Source: Micromussa lordhowensis (taxonomy: Eukaryota; Cnidaria; Anthozoa; Scleractinia; Lobophylliidae). From it: a stretch of 64,000 nucleotides of DNA. Each line of letters begins with the position of its first letter. Position 1 is the stretch's first letter. The DNA lies in assembly GCA_964020085.1 (NCBI GenBank), contig OZ026603.1:10584926-10648925 (forward strand), in the 5' to 3' direction. The position numbers and the translations under genes were made by a program. Below the pieces are notes generated by a model that saw only the letters and a list, made by a program, of their open reading frames with translations, was not told the DNA's origin and did not search any database. Of this stretch, positions 14,885 to 26,960 are shown one piece after another.

Positions 14885-15058
14885 CGCTAACGGACACTCT
14901 CGAAGTACAGCTCTACTTGCGGACACTGTTTTCAATTGCCCTTTTTACCTCCCAGTCAAACTCTGAATTATGGGAAATAATTCCTGTAAGCGGACAGCTA
15001 CTAACGCACACTTTTTCCAATTCCCGAGGGTGTCCGTTTAGGCGGGTTTTGACTGTAG
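14885..15058. mobile_element. Mariner-type MITE remnant
   Basis: The left arm CTAACGGACACTCTCG is mirrored by the right arm CGAGGGTGTCCGTTTAG. The right end continues to TTTGACTGTA, the kind of terminus seen in Tc1/mariner-derived elements, while the left terminus looks eroded. It is non-coding. Confidence 0.5.
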
Positions 15059-15259
15059 TTTCTCTTTAATTTGCGACTCACTTTAAAAACATACTTATAT
15101 GAAACCGTGAAACACTGAATGTGTTCTGATCTTTCGGTAACCAAGCTAAGCAACTTTCTCAGGGCCACATAGAGAGTCCCTCACACCAGGAATCAAGTTA
15201 ATTTTTCTGCGCGCAAAATCTCAAATAACAATTTTGATAATATGCTGTAGACGGCCGGT

Positions 15260-15510
15260 CATCAGGGCCGGGTTGTTCGAAAGCCGGTTAACGCTAACCC
15301 AGGATTAAGAGATAACCGAAGTATCAATTTTTCTTGTTTAAAAGTGTTTTTCACTTGTTATCTTTTGTGTAGTTTGACATTGGTCAAGCTCAAAACTGAA
15401 GGACAAAAAATACAAACAGAAAACCTCGCCGACAAAATACAAAACTGAAATCAAAATCCTCGCTAATCCTGGGTTAGCTTAATCGGGCTTTGAACAACCC
15501 GGCCCTGATG
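15260..15510. mobile_element. MITE with CATCAGGGCCGGGTTGTTC termini, copy 1
   Basis: A 251-bp element whose ends are near-perfect inverted repeats. The left end is CATCAGGGCCGGGTTGTTCG and the right end is its mirror, finishing CCCGGCCCTGATG. Inner arms also mirror each other (GCTAACCCAGGATTA and AATCCTGGGTTAGC). A second copy lies at 25543-25771. Confidence 0.75.
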
Positions 15511-16400
15511 TAACTTTAATTTGGAACTATTTTGGGGGACCTTGGCGAATACATTGTTCTAAAACGGTCCTGTTACCATGAGCCGAGAAACATGTCTTCC
15601 ATGAAATATCGTTGTGAATTAAATCGACTGGAGTGGTTGAATTTGTACTTCGTGCGCAATATTAATGTTTTTCCCACTCTCAAGCTACATTGGACGCGGC
15701 TGTACGTAATTGCTGCATTGGGGTCTTTTGTTTCTAAACAATGGTTGTTGGTTTTAAACAGAAAGATGAGCCGCTCGGCGCCATAAATAGTTTAGCCAGA
15801 TGGCGCGTCGATAGCGCGAAGAAAGTTGGTCATAATGAGTAGACCCAATAACAGCAATAGATTCGTGGCATATTTAAAACCACATTTCTTGACCAAGCTA
15901 GTCTTGATGCTCTTTTTGGTCTTTTTTTTCTTCGTTATAATAAAGAGCTGCAGAAATGACCCTGAAATGCTCATTAGATTTTACCTACATGCATACCTAC
16001 ATGAACAAGGATTTTTTCCGAGCAATAGAGGCCGTATGATTCAGCAAAAATGTTTGCAACAGGCAGACAGATATCCGGACGTTTTGCCAAGTTCAATACG
16101 TTCAACGATGTCCACTTTTGACCACCCATATCTCTTTTGGCTTGCTTGTGATTCCTTTTTGTGTGACTCTTTTCCTAATTGTTCCAGGTAAAAGTAGATT
16201 TCAAGACTAGTTTTAGCTAACTTTTAACAGAAACCAGAACTCAATATTTCTTTTGTAGTTATTAACTCTGAAATTATTATTTTTTTGTCTTGTGGATAGT
16301 GTAAATAAAGACCATAGGCAGTGTGACCTAACCCCCTTAGTTAAAGACTGAATACCGCTAAGTCACATCGATTCCTTTTCGTATCCTTTTTCAGTTTGTT
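15511..16400. other. Spacer downstream of Dmbx copy A
   Basis: Contains a 121-codon plus-strand open frame (15826-16191) with a very hydrophobic phenylalanine-rich stretch, ending near a CAG|GTAAAA donor-like site. I could not link it to any further exon or family. An ATTAAA hexamer overlaps the stop of copy A on the minus strand. Confidence 0.4.
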
Positions 16401-19400
16401 TTAATTGTAACCAAAAGGAGGCACGTCCGTGAAGTGCCTGAGGGTGTATGTCGGAAATGGTTGTCGATGCGATTCAGGCGTGCAAGGTAATGAGTGAAAA
16501 GTTGTAGGTATCATGTTATGAGGAAGGATTTCACGAACCGGCGGAAGGAGAGTAGACACGCTTGGAAGGTGGTGGGTGTGATCGCGAAGTCGGTCCATGT
16601 TTGGATTTCTTAGAACCGGTGACAAAACTGGACTTCTTGGAGCTTGAAAGAAGGAGGAGCGATTAGGGAGTGCTGAGCTTCCACACATCATTCTTCCTGA
16701 GCTGTCTGGTCTCAGGAATGAAGGGAGACTTGTTTTTGAAACCGTCTCTACTCCAGACTTTTCGTATTTTCGATACTTTGCCCTGCGGTTCTTGAACCAT
16801 ACCTTTAAGAAAGCCACAAGATTTGTAAGAGGATTACAGATAGCCGCAAGAATGTCTATGTGTACTTATGATCGGCCTTTCATGTTACAACGAATGCTTA
16901 TAAATTACGGTTCTGTAAACAACGTATTCGTAGTCTGAGATGCACCTCACCTGTAGACACTTATTCGCAGGATCAGTCAGTTTTCAAAGACATCACTGAA
17001 TGCTTTTTTGCGGGTTTAGTTATAGCTCTTTTTGTGATGGTTTTGAAACTCTATAGTAACTTCATTAACCTGATGGAATATATTGCCAAATTGCCTCGTT
17101 AAAGTAGTTATGTTTTGTTTGGTACACGATTTCTCGACGTAATTATTTTCTCTTGCTCCTAGAAAGGGCTAACGATTACGCCTATGTTTGTAGTATTTCT
17201 CAGCCCCTAGTACTTGGTTAAAACACAATAAGCAGTTTGAATACAGATGTTTTCCAGAGGCTACTTCGTTATTCTATTTCTGTCTGATTATTACTGCTCT
17301 TGGATACCTGTATTCTTGATTCTGGCAGATTGGTAAAATTAGCTAACTGCTCCCTCAATAGTACATCTGGGTAGTGCGTCTTGGCAAACGTTTGCTCCAA
17401 TACTTGAAGTTGTCGAGGCGTGAAACATGTGCGCATGCGTCTTGGCTTGCGTCTTCCTTTGTCCTCTTGACTTTCCAGGATCACATCTGTGTTCAAATAT
17501 TTTTGATAGTTTACATTACAGTTGCATAATAGTGCTCTTCACAAAAGAACCCCAAGGTTATTCGCAAGGTTATGCTTAAGTTGTTTGTTGTTTTTGCTTA
17601 TTTTTGTTTAGTTAATATACATCTACATTAGTTCGCATAGTGTGATCGTCCGGGCGAGGGTAGTTCTGAAGAGAACTGTTGTTGGTGACTGACGTTTCGA
17701 CAACCTGAGCGAAACGTATCTTCAGAGTCTAATGAATAATGTTTGTCAGTCGATGACGTTACATGTATTATAAGTCTGGTCCGTTGAAAGTGATTGGTCA
17801 CTTTAGCCATGATGGTATTGGCTGAACGACTCCTGTAAAGTTACATATACATTGTTTTTGTGTTTTGTTGATATAGATTTCACCGCATTACTTTGGTCTC
17901 TGGGTACCTTTGCTGCGTGGTTTGCCAACTCTAATATAGCTCAGTCGACTGCATGCACCGTGGCTAAACACTAAAACGGCATAAAATCGACAAATGTTTC
18001 TGAACTGATCACTTGGAAAGAAAAGAACATCAAGGAAAAATATACCTTTTCTTTAAAATAACCACAATTTAAAAGCTTATGTGCAATATTTCAAAAAAGT
18101 CAGAGTTGCTTAACAACTCAGCAAGTATCAAATCTTGGCATCTCTTGTTGTGGGTGACTGTAATGTGGCAGAACTCTAACATGAAAGACTGGGTATTCAA
18201 ACATCGTCTGGGAAGCATTCACCTCTGCAAGCGAAACTATCAGGATTGTTTCCAAAACAATACCGGGGTACTGTCGGCGTAGCTACTTTGAAAACAGCTT
18301 TTGAACCATTACGTATGGAAATTGAATCTCATGTAAAAAGTAACTTTTGACAAGCAAAGTTCGATGACAGTATGTTATTGGCACACATAGTAAAATCATG
18401 TTTTACGGACAGAAAATGAAGTTATCTTTTAAAATACGAAGATAGCAACTCTTTCTGTTGAGTCCTAGCCTATCTAATATTTGGGAACTGGTAACTTCTG
18501 TCTTTTTTTGCGGCTTAATATAATTTTTTTTTACAAAAAAAACAGTACAGGCATCCACTTAATCTCACCTCGCTCTTAGAAGAATTGTTTATCAGGCGTG
18601 ACCCTGAATGGAGAAAATGGATCGGAGAGCTTTCAAGAGTGACCTTTACTGTCACTTTTTTTCACTGTTTTTACAAGTATTCTCTGAGGCAAGAGTGTTA
18701 TGAAGATTTCACAGCAATGTCCAACATAGAGTAGTTTACAGTTAGCTACCTGTATGGCTCCTTCTGATAATAGACAGTGCATCTTACTTATGTCAAAGGT
18801 CCTCAAGGAGCCTATCAAAGTATGTAGGTCCATGCCATTAACACAGATTTTACAAGACCTGTTATCACACAGAGACATGTAAAAATCAAGAAGTTTTTTG
18901 TCTTCCCACTGATCTTGTCTGTCTGATATCAGTGGAGCTGAAGTGATACGCGACCTATGATTCGTTTTGAAGCACTTAGCCATGACCCAGTAATTGGTGC
19001 CATTTCCGCTAAGAAGGCTTCCCTCCAATGTAATTAATCATTTTGCAACTGTAGGCACACTATTAGGGCACGTACAACACGTCGGTTTGTACTCGGCGCC
19101 TCATTCGTTAACCTAATCGCATCGCCGACAGGCAACTGTCGGTTTTTTGACAAATTGTTCTTCATGTAGGATTTGATGGAATTAGCACTCCGCCTATGTT
19201 TATGGTAGTCACAAAGTTTTGCGCTTCCTGTGCTTTCTTCCTAAGTTTAACACGAACCATTTTGTGAAATGTATTCGGTGACCTTGGGAAACTGATTAAT
19301 GCTTTTTCAACCTGTTTTCATTTTTGTAACTTGTTTCAACATATAGAACCTCCAAGAGTCAGTAACAGAAGAAAGACTTTCAGCAGTTAATTCCTTCCAA

Positions 19401-22400
19401 AGTTAATAAAAAGATGAAAAAGGGGTTTAGCTGGGAGAGAATCGACTACGTAAAGAAGAAGAAGTTCATTTCTGCACGGTCTACAAATCACTCGACATCG
19501 AGATCGCACCGAGTTGCTTAAGTACATTGCCAGGACTAACTTAACTATGATTAAGAGAAATAACTTAAATGAACATCTCGAGATCTAAGAGAGTATGTGT
19601 TTTACCGTTCCGTACCTGTTGCTGCTGCTGCCAATAGTTTAATGTACTAAAACTATAGAAACGAACTTTGCCATATAAAAGAGCACCTCATAGGCAACGT
19701 TAACAGCAGAGACATGAAAGCGAAGCATTGATTTATGGTATTCACCTACGTACTTTATGTCACACATTTATGAGGAAAAAAGAATCACCATTTGTATAGA
19801 TGTGTTCACCTTTTCAATATAATATAATGCAGAATTACCATTTACATGGATGTGGCATAGTTCTTTTCCCTTTACCATAGGAACAGCGACTTCCGTGGAG
19901 GTACCTCGCCACGTACTAACTTCCATGGGACGTTTTCGTAAATAAGTGTAACTTAAGAGTTTAACTTCTGAAGTTGGTTGAGTGATGATGATCAGTGGGT
20001 TGATTCCCCTTGCCTATCTGGAAGGTTCTATCCAAGGTTACCCTCTCTGAATGTCACCTCCCTCAGACCACGAATAACTATCGAGCGAGAGTTTGCCGAG
20101 TTAAAGCAGTCTAAGTGTTTTCGCCTTAGGGCCTGCATCCTTTATTTACGCTGTTTGCAGTCAGGGGGTCATATTGTTGACTTATTGCCCATATGCCGAC
20201 TGTCAGTGGAATTTTACAAGGATGACCCAAAGCAAGAAAACATAAGAAAGGTATAACTCGCTTTTGGAAAAATTTTGTATCAGCTAGCTTTGCTGAAGTT
20301 GCTATCCTTTAGAGGTTTTGTAACTACATATGCCCTAAAAAAATGCATTCGTGTTAGCCCAGTATGCTGGATCCAATTATAGTAAATGCACTGCATTGAA
20401 AACCATACCTGTGAGCCATTCTAATAGCTTGACCATTGTTAACGATTAAATTACTGTTGATTTATGATTTCTTTTGGGTTCAAAAAACACCAGTAGATAA
20501 AGAATAAATTTGCAAACAAGCCGATGAAGGCAAAATTTCTAAGCTTTGTTGTTCGGTGGACAAATGCTTTGCCAGTATAATTACGAAATCTATACCCCTT
20601 GAGAGGAGATACATTTTGTCCCCGATTTCTCTTATGCGCTGTGCTGTCAGACAGATGTCGCTTGGAGACAACTAAAGCCGGGCTAAAGACTTCACGCAGT
20701 TTTCGTTTCGGTTTACTCTTCCGTATAGTAATACTTAGTGAAAAGGTCAGACCAAAAAGAAATATATGAAGATTAACATTGTGACCCGTAAAGTACAAAT
20801 CGTTTTGCAATGAAGTAATTCGAATTAGTATTAACAGATGCTGCCCTAATTAACATGATGTTGCCGCCCTTTCACAGTTCAATACCGGATCCCCACAAAC
20901 CTCTCGTTTACTCGGGGAATTTAGCAACGCTCTCCTTTTATCAGTGATAGGAACAACTAATTTCTTGTGGAATAAGGCTAACAAAATCAAACGACCACCC
21001 AAAATACTGTGGCGAGTAAACAAGGCGCCTGTACATGTCATCGCAGATTAACCCTTCACGACTCTTGGAGCCGCAGAAGACAGCTCTTGTGGAATGCCAA
21101 GTTGTTAAGTCGTAAATGGGAAGCAAAACACTCTAAAAAAATCACACGCACAAATTTGCAGCTTAGCACCTCGCGCCCTAATGGACGAGAAGAGCCTTGT
21201 TTTTACTTTTGTAAGCGGAGAGCATTTGTAAATGTATACATGCACGAAGCCCCGTATGGCCTGAAGGCATGGAGTAACTCTCATTTTGTACGCCTGCGAA
21301 ACATGAAATAAATTCAGGTCGACTTTGCGTGTTACTATACTGTACTATACTTTACTGTTCTTACTATAAGGAATAGCGAGGGAAAAACAATATGAATTTG
21401 TTGGACTCACGAAGAGTCCCACGAGTGTATTACTCACACTACTGTACATTGTAACTTGAATATAAGAAACGGAAACTTTGATACACACAAATCTTGAAAA
21501 ACAAAGTTGTAAAACTATAACACTGCCGACAACTACATCACAGTGGTAAATTTCCGAATGTGCTGTATATGCTTTTTACACCGAACTGAATTTCAATCTA
21601 CGAAACGTTTTACAAGTTGGGAGAAATTAGTAGGTCTATGAGACCTTTGCTCCACTGAAGGATGCCTGGTATTAAAACGGTGCCTTGCCTGACAAGTTTA
21701 ATTTCGTTAAGTCAAGTGAAAGGCAGCGTGTATTTGCGATCTAGCACGGTAAGCCTTTTTAGCCCTCTCAAAAGCAAACGAGAAGTAGCACGGAGACAGT
21801 AACATACAGACAAAATATAATTTTACATTAAGAATACGAAACACAATTTGCTATCAAGTCGCTCGTTGTAAACAAAAGCCTAATGTTCGAAATACATACT
21901 ATTATCTTCTTGGCCAAAGGCACATAACACTTGTTATCTTGTGAACAAAACAACATGAACATTTGTTTAGTAGGTGTACCGTACAATATTTCACGTTGCA
22001 TATTCGTATCACACCGGCTACACAAGAAAGAAACAACTGAATGTGAAACGAGTGTAAGCACGACAGTTTGCCATTGACACGTTTCCGTAACGCACAGTGT
22101 TAGAACTTCTTCAGGCATCTCGGAAGAATTTTGAAATTTCCAATTGTACAAGAGTCAATAACAATAAAGAGAGTGAAGTTTTGGATATGGCATAACAAGC
22201 AGCGAAGAAGTATAGAATTGTTCAATTCTATTCACTGTTGAAGATGTACATGTAGGGCACGTTTCCTCTTCTGATAAACTTATTGACTGCGACGAACGGG
22301 ATGTCGAAAAATTTGTGAGCTGTGCTCCCTTACTGTTTCGAAGAGGATCTCTACTTCTTCGAGCCTTTAGCCTGTGTTGTCAATGAAAAAAGCAAGCTAA

Positions 22401-23368
22401 TTACGGGTCTAATCTTTAGAGAAATTACACTGCTGGAAACTAATTTAGAGTACTAACACTTATCAGTCGATTATGAGGTTCTAAACTAACAATTATCATA
22501 CCGCAAGAAGTGTTTTATTAGCTGCAAACACTGAAATTTGTACTGTTCATGCTTTCGAACAGTTATTATACTTGTCCTCTCGCTTGTTTTGAACGCTAGA
22601 CCGTCACAAAGAAACGTAATGTACCCGTAGTGATTCATGTAAGACTCGAGTTCCACAAATCAAGATGAAAATTACGCAAATACGGCGTCTATGTTGTTGG
22701 AGCGGATGCATGCGCTGCACGACAACTGATGTAAAGTTAAAGACGGAGAACTTACCGTTATAAAGCACTAAAGTGAACCGTAATGCATGTTTCGTAGTCC
22801 TCGTGTTGAATAAAGCCACATGGCGGACATGGCGCGGTAAACGACTAACACAAATGACATTGATTCCTCTATTTCTCGAGTTACCAGTTACCAGTGCTTT
22901 GCAAAAACTAGCTTGTGGATCAAAACGCGAATTTCTCAAAAAGGAAGGATTAAGTCAGTATCATTATAGCTAAAGCATCACCAGTTCACGATCAAGACAC
23001 CCGAGAAGACAAAAATGTCGCTGGGCGTTCTCTTGCCCTCGTCTAAGTGACAACAAACCCATCATTGTCGTCGCGTTTGCGCATTTCTCTTTTAACAAGG
23101 CACAGGTCAATAAAAAGTGACCCTGTCGCCTTCAAAAATGAAGCTCAAAGCTGGCAAGCAAAAAATAACATTAACACGGAAAGAACTCTGAAGAAACAAA
23201 AAAAAGGAAATAGGACAAACCTGCTAAGCGCTCAGCCAACGACATTGGTGCTGCTGTAAATGGCACGGGTTCGTGTATATTGACACTCCTGAAGTGACCT
23301 CGATTAGAAGCGCAACTATCGTGCCGTAGGATACTCGTAATGTTAAATGGTGAATATTTCGTTTCCAT
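16401..23368 (-). CDS. Dmbx: Dmbx-family paired-like homeobox gene, copy A (three coding exons)
   Basis: Predicted sequence-specific nuclear transcription factor. The coding exons on the minus strand are 23368-23221, 17486-17308 and 16802-16401, joining to about 242 residues. The donors are GTTTGT and GTATCC; both acceptors end in AG. The start ATG at 23368 follows an in-frame stop at 23378-23380. Exon 1 has an eh1-like motif at residues 8-14 (FNITSIL) and ends MSLAERLA. The phase-1 junction restores D, giving DVILE. The homeodomain is at about residues 64-123, with R5, F8, W48, F49, K50 and N51 present. It is unusual in its N-terminal arm (PRRMRTCF) and in LL instead of VM in helix 2. By hand count it matches copy B at 47 of 60 homeodomain positions. 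The 133-residue exon 3 tail is rich in P, S and R, and no OAR motif is visible. Intron 1 is 5.7 kb, the longest of the five, and contains a Penelope-type remnant. The family call is firm; function is inferred from the family. Confidence 0.88.
17630..17830 (-). mobile_element. Penelope-like terminal repeat remnant inside intron 1 of copy A
   Basis: Read on the minus strand, GACTCTGAAGAT is followed by GCTCAGGTTGTCGAAACGTC, then CCCGGACGATCA. I recall this signature from the terminal repeats of cnidarian Penelope-like retroelements. It includes CTGAAGA (17725-17719) and GAAA (17698-17695), which fit the conserved core of a hammerhead ribozyme. No RT sequence is attached. The assignment relies on memory of the family and on motif order. 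Confidence 0.45.
17831..23220. other. Remainder of intron 1 of Dmbx copy A
   Basis: About 5.4 kb of intron. Several open frames occur on both strands, for example 18633-19028 minus and 19978-20256 plus. None has a recognisable domain or a spliced partner. No RNA gene was seen. Confidence 0.5.
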
Positions 23369-25542
23369 GCCAGCTGACTACCAAATTAAGAAAAGGAACC
23401 CTGGAGGAAGGATCATGAACCGCAAATGAGACTACACTGAAATGTGCCGTCAATTTCAACGGTCTGGAATCCTTTTATCTTCCGAAACTGGGAGGGTCCT
23501 GTTGTTTATCAGGAAGCAGATATAATCGACCTCGAAGCACATTCATCTCGCGTTATACTCACTTACAATCACAAGTGGCTCATAATAATTTTCGCACATT
23601 CTTTATTGCATCCCACGACTAATGGATTTCTTCTTTGCATCGTAAATGATGAGGAACACGGCCAAAGTGGAAACTCTTTCATTTTTGTTAATGTGTTATG
23701 TATGTCAACTCTGTAGAGTGAGATGCCTTTTCTTTTGTATTACACAGCTCATTTGCGATATTTATAGTCCTTGACAGAAAGTTTGTAAACTATTTTGGTT
23801 TCCGCCATGATCCCAAAATTTGGCGCATTTCAATGTACAGTGTGCTGATTCCTATCACAACAGCTGTCAGTTTCCTTTTAGCAGCTTATAAATCTCTAAA
23901 GCTTTAAGAGTTATACAGGTAGCCCATTTCATCTATGTAAGTTTCCCATTAACCTCTTTTCCAGGAAAAGGGACTTTCTGAAGGTCATAGAACAGTTTCA
24001 TCCGTTTATTTATCAAGCCTGTTTGGAGGGAAGTTGGTTCAAGTGACTTGTACGAACATGGAGGTGTCATTGATGGATGGTAAGATAATTTTTATAATTG
24101 TTGCCCCACCTAAAGGTGCTGACTAGCTTTGTTCTTTTCCTCTGAAAAGTGCCGAAGAAAATTCACGTGTGTTCTTTCGTTGAGTGAGTAGTTTCTCAGC
24201 TGGACGCTGCGCAAGGCTGTAAAAGATGATGTACGGCCTGTTTTACATATCTTACCGGGATATATTATTGCCGGCGCCGACTGGGATCGCTCGTGGAAGA
24301 CCTTTGGGGTTCGCCTGGCCTTAACACTGGTCGTTAAAGGTTGAGTCATAGGCCATCTCGGAAAGGATAGGTCACTAAGAACCTTTATCTTTAGCTCTGT
24401 TGGGAAGACGTTACGCAAGCCTATCAAAATGAAGGGCTAAGGTGCAATTTGATCTCTCGTTCTTCTCTTGAGTGGCTGGGCTTTCGCAATTCTTCTAGAG
24501 TTAAAAATGCTATTTCTAGTTAGGAGAGGGAAATTTGTTTTTACTGCAGCTAGATCCAGCTAGTCAGTTTAGCGTACCGACAGTGAACATGTTTTAGCAT
24601 TTTGTCTTGACTAATTGCTTTCTTGTTCGACTAAAATCTAGTCGTGATATTGACAGTGACAACTGAAGAAAATTAATTACTGTCAATTATAAGGGCTGAG
24701 GCTTCCCGTAAATATTTTCCCTTGGTTTCTTGAGTATTCTTGCGGTTCAAGGAGGCACGAACTTTCAAAAATAGGATTAGGAAATTGTACATACGTCTTT
24801 GAGCCATGTAGCAGCTTTATGAATCCCCTTCGAAGACGACTTCAAGAAATCTTCACGTTGATACATATGTATCTGTTTGACTTGACTAAAGACCACATTT
24901 GACTACAAAATGGATGAAATTACAACGATTATTTTGTCATATAGTCTCATTTTCAAACTCCTTTAACAACTCCTTGGTATGAATTTGTCAACTAAGATTA
25001 GGAAAAGATCTCTGTAAGCCTTCATCTGATTCGCAAAATTCCTGCTAATCCTTCCGTTCAACACGACTTTCGTGAGATCATGCAATAAATTTCAAGTTAA
25101 TGGGATTAGGATATGGCTTCCATTTGTCACATGCTCATATGCGTCAAAACGATCTGCAGGCTGCATTCTTTGCTCAAGGGCATAATGAATATAACCGAAA
25201 ATATACACCTGTTTTCAGCACAGATTAAATTTGATTTATTATTTATTTGTCAGTAAAACAAGCAACCCTGGGTTCCATAGTTATTGTTTATCGTCAGTGG
25301 CTGTCGATATCTGCATTGCTCACATTGTGTTCAGTGATCCTTCAATCGCCATGAGTCATTTTCTGACTAGGGTCTCTCACACTCCTCACCCCCAACCAAA
25401 AATGCCCGGGAAAATGCTAGAGACGGAGAGAGTCCTTCTTTGATGCGACCTAAAATTCTTTTAACAATCTATTTTTGTACTTTTCGTTTTTGTACGAGTG
25501 GTCTTGAATAAGGCGAGAATCCCCAAAGGGATCGGTGGAGTT
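23369..25542. other. Spacer upstream of Dmbx copy A, no gene recognised
   Basis: Likely contains the promoter and 5' UTR of copy A, but I could not place a TATA box or start site. A TTTGGTAG acceptor-like site just before the ATG leaves room for an upstream non-coding exon. Open frames here look random. Confidence 0.4.
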
Positions 25543-25771
25543 CATGACCGGGTTGTTCGAAAGCCGGTTAGCGCTAACCCAGGATTAAAAGTTAACCGAC
25601 GCATTTATTTTTCTTGTACAGAAATGTTTTCCACTGCTTATATTTTGTTTAGTTTGAGATTATTCAAACTCAAAACTGAAGGACAAGCAATATAAGCAGA
25701 AAACCTCACCGAAAAGTTACAAAAATGAAATCAAAATTCTCGCCAATCCTGGGTTAGCTTAATCGGGCTTT
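25543..25771. mobile_element. MITE with CATCAGGGCCGGGTTGTTC termini, copy 2 (right end lost)
   Basis: Homologous to 15260-15510: the same GGGTTGTTCGAAAGCCGGTTA start, the same CTCAAAACTGAAGGACAA interior and the same AATCCTGGGTTAGCTTAATC end. The match stops after CGGGCTTT, so roughly the last 17 bp of the right terminus are missing. The left terminus has also lost GGC. Confidence 0.7.
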
Positions 25772-25942
25772 AATAGATAAGTAGCTATAAGTTGTAATCC
25801 GCGCCTTGTGATCGGTTCTTTCTTCGTCAAGATTTTATCACACGGACCGTCTCACATGGAAATGAGCCGTGTTTTTGTTTTTGTTTTCGAGTGCCATATA
25901 AGTGGACATATTAAACTACTTACTAGCCTTGCTCCCTTGTGC

Positions 25943-26037
25943 CTTACTGAGGAATATTGTCCTTCGGTCGTTTTCGTACGGACCTCGCTGCGCTCGGTCG
26001 GTACTGCAACGACCCCGCGACAATATTCCCCAGTGAG
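25943..26037. mobile_element. Short inverted-repeat element
   Basis: CTTACTGAGGAATATTGTC at 25943-25961 is mirrored by GACAATATTCCCCAGTGAG at 26019-26037, around a CG-rich centre that itself contains partly symmetric ACCGAGCGC-like sequence. It is non-coding and probably a MITE fragment. Confidence 0.55.
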
Positions 26038-26784
26038 ACCCTCACGCTCGGGTAGGGAAAAAGTAAGTGTTCTTCAAAAAACGACTTACAGCCTTCAAAA
26101 TGTTTGTTTGCAAACACTGATGTGAAATTCTAAATAATAATTCTACATGATAAAAGCTCTCTCAGAGAGAGTTAATATTGTTAAGTAAACTATTATGAGA
26201 ATCTCGCCTCAGCTATATATATTGTCTTTGGTGACAAATGCACTCCAAGCGTGCACAGAATTTCATTTATAATATTTACAGTTTCCTAGCAGGCGGGGCT
26301 TGATACATAGGCCCTGCAATATAAAATGAACCCCCTCTTAAATTTTTACCCTGCCCCACTCATAATGCTAAACTTTTGAGAAGACGTTCCCCCCCCCAAA
26401 AAAAAAATTGATCAAGTGGAATTAAACGTATCAACTTAAACTTAATAATAACAAATAAAAGTACAGTGTTTAGTGATAGCAATAGTAGAAAGAAGACAAG
26501 GCAGGTGGAAGGGGACAAAAAGTAATGAAAATTTGCATTAGGACTAGGTTGCACATAATCAAATTATGAGCTCCGTGCTCTATATCATCAAAAGATAGAT
26601 CGTCGTCTCTTGATGTTATATAACAGTAAAATATAAGTATCTTTACGGAAAAACCGTTATATTCTTCAACCTATATAAAAATAGCTTAAATTGCTGCAGT
26701 CGATGGCTTGTTTCTTCCTGGTCAATTTATGTCTATCTAGGTGGTTTTTAATCCCGTTGTCTTTGTTTTGCTGTCCATGGATTT

Positions 26785-26955
26785 CAGTGGAACCTCGATA
26801 AAACGAAGGGCCAGGGTACTGACAAAATATGTTCGCTATAACTAGGTTTCGTTGTATTGAGGTTCTTTTTCATATCTTCCACTGTTACTGGGGAAAATCG
26901 TTCGTTATACCGAGGACTTCGTTATATAGAGGCTCGTTAAATCGAGGTTCCACAG
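26785..26955. mobile_element. Mariner/pogo-type MITE
   Basis: The ends are CAGTGGAACCTCGAT (left) and ATCGAGGTTCCACAG (right). The interior keeps partial symmetry (CGTTGTATTGAGG and CGTTATATAGAGG). It is 171 bp and non-coding. The termini resemble those of Tc1/mariner- and pogo-derived MITEs of marine invertebrates. It abuts the next element directly. Confidence 0.7.
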
Positions 26956-26960
26956 CATAG

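Noticed and set aside
18633..19028. 131-codon minus-strand open frame in intron 1 of copy A
   Set aside because: No domain, and no splice pairing with exons 1 or 2 that would keep the conserved LAERLA-DVILE junction. Treated as chance or an old repeat.
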